Source: Ignavibacteriaceae bacterium (GTDB lineage Bacteria > Bacteroidota > Ignavibacteria > Ignavibacteriales > Ignavibacteriaceae). Taken from it: a DNA stretch of 22,384 nt. The DNA lies in the NCBI GenBank assembly GCA_013388525.1, contig JACAFA010000206.1, positions 1 to 22,384 of the forward strand. Reading direction: 5' to 3'. The position numbers and the translations under genes were made by a program. The notes under the pieces were generated by a model. The model had not been told where the DNA came from. It saw only the letters and a program-made list of their open reading frames with translations, and did no database searches. How positions within the stretch are numbered: the first letter of the stretch is position 1; each line of letters begins with the position of its first letter. Positions 22,226 to 22,384 of this stretch are shown here, piece after piece.

Positions 22226-22384
22226 TTACTTTAAAAGTATTACCTTCTTAGTAGCTGAATAGTTGCCTGCAATCAAAGTATAGAAATATGTTCCGCTGGG
22301 AAGTTCACTGGCATCCAATACTATTTCGTAACTACCCACTGATTTTGTTTCGTTAACCAGTGTCTTCACTTCTCTTCCAAGAAA
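22226..22384 (-). CDS. T9SS sorting domain, 3' end of a gene running off the window
   Basis: On the minus strand a frame open to the window edge ends in TAA (22226-22228). Its last 52 residues read FLGREVKTLVNETKSVGSYE, then a segment with 'DASELPSGTYFYTLIAGNYS' and a final KKVILLK. This is the C-terminal half of a canonical type A T9SS sorting domain, nearly the same pattern as the ends of the proteins at 2751, 4912, 7050 and 9233. The rest of the gene, including its functional domains, lies beyond base 22384, so the product is an unidentified exported protein. It converges on the DUF3365 gene. Confidence 0.9.
   Translation of the reverse strand, partial: FLGREVKTLVNETKSVGSYEIVLDASELPSGTYFYTLIAGNYSATKKVILLK

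Noticed and set aside
1..22384. tRNA, rRNA, CRISPR array, transposase or phage genes
   Set aside because: None recognised: no cloverleaf with a CCA end, no regularly spaced direct repeats, and no transposase or integrase motifs were noticed on either strand.

Overview
The window most likely comes from an Ignavibacteria-type member of the Bacteroidota/Chlorobi group. The evidence is AT-rich DNA, many exported proteins, at least five copies of the type IX secretion (T9SS) C-terminal sorting domain with the 'QNYPNPFNPST' signature, an Oar-like TonB-dependent receptor, a PorV/PorQ-family barrel, and promoters with TTTG-type upstream elements. No rRNA, tRNA, CRISPR array, insertion sequence or phage gene was recognised.

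Region 1 (1-1615): an intrinsic terminator of an upstream gene, a small secreted H-type lectin-like protein (247-624) with its own terminator, and an Omp28-like lipoprotein (788-1615). Region 2 (1778-12154): a TrmB-family regulator stands before three large Omp28-related, thioredoxin-fold T9SS cargo proteins (2751, 4912, 7050), a short T9SS cargo protein (9233), a TlpA-like thiol-disulfide protein whose start codon abuts the stop of that cargo gene (9980), and a DUF6029-like outer-membrane barrel (10610). Several members of this row are separated by good intrinsic terminators, so it is a functional cluster rather than one operon. Five of its proteins carry a CxxC motif in a thioredoxin-type context, which suggests cell-surface or periplasmic thiol/disulfide chemistry.

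Region 3 (12155-20078): a 379-base intergenic stretch holds a possible short leader ORF and two strong RNA hairpins. It is followed by a tight three-gene operon: Oar-like TonB-dependent receptor, 1143-residue exoprotein with a divergent T9SS-type C-terminal domain, and a PorV/PorQ-family protein. These look like one export/surface-assembly module, closed by an intrinsic terminator at 20107-20139.

Region 4 (20141-22384): a minus-strand ANKH-like membrane transporter lies divergent to a lipoprotein c-type cytochrome of the DUF3365 (Tll0287-like) family. Convergent to the latter is the 3' end of another T9SS cargo gene running off the window. Between them lie a terminator and a second long palindrome that may be a dispersed repeat.

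All family names come from reading the sequences by eye and from memory of the families; no database search was run.
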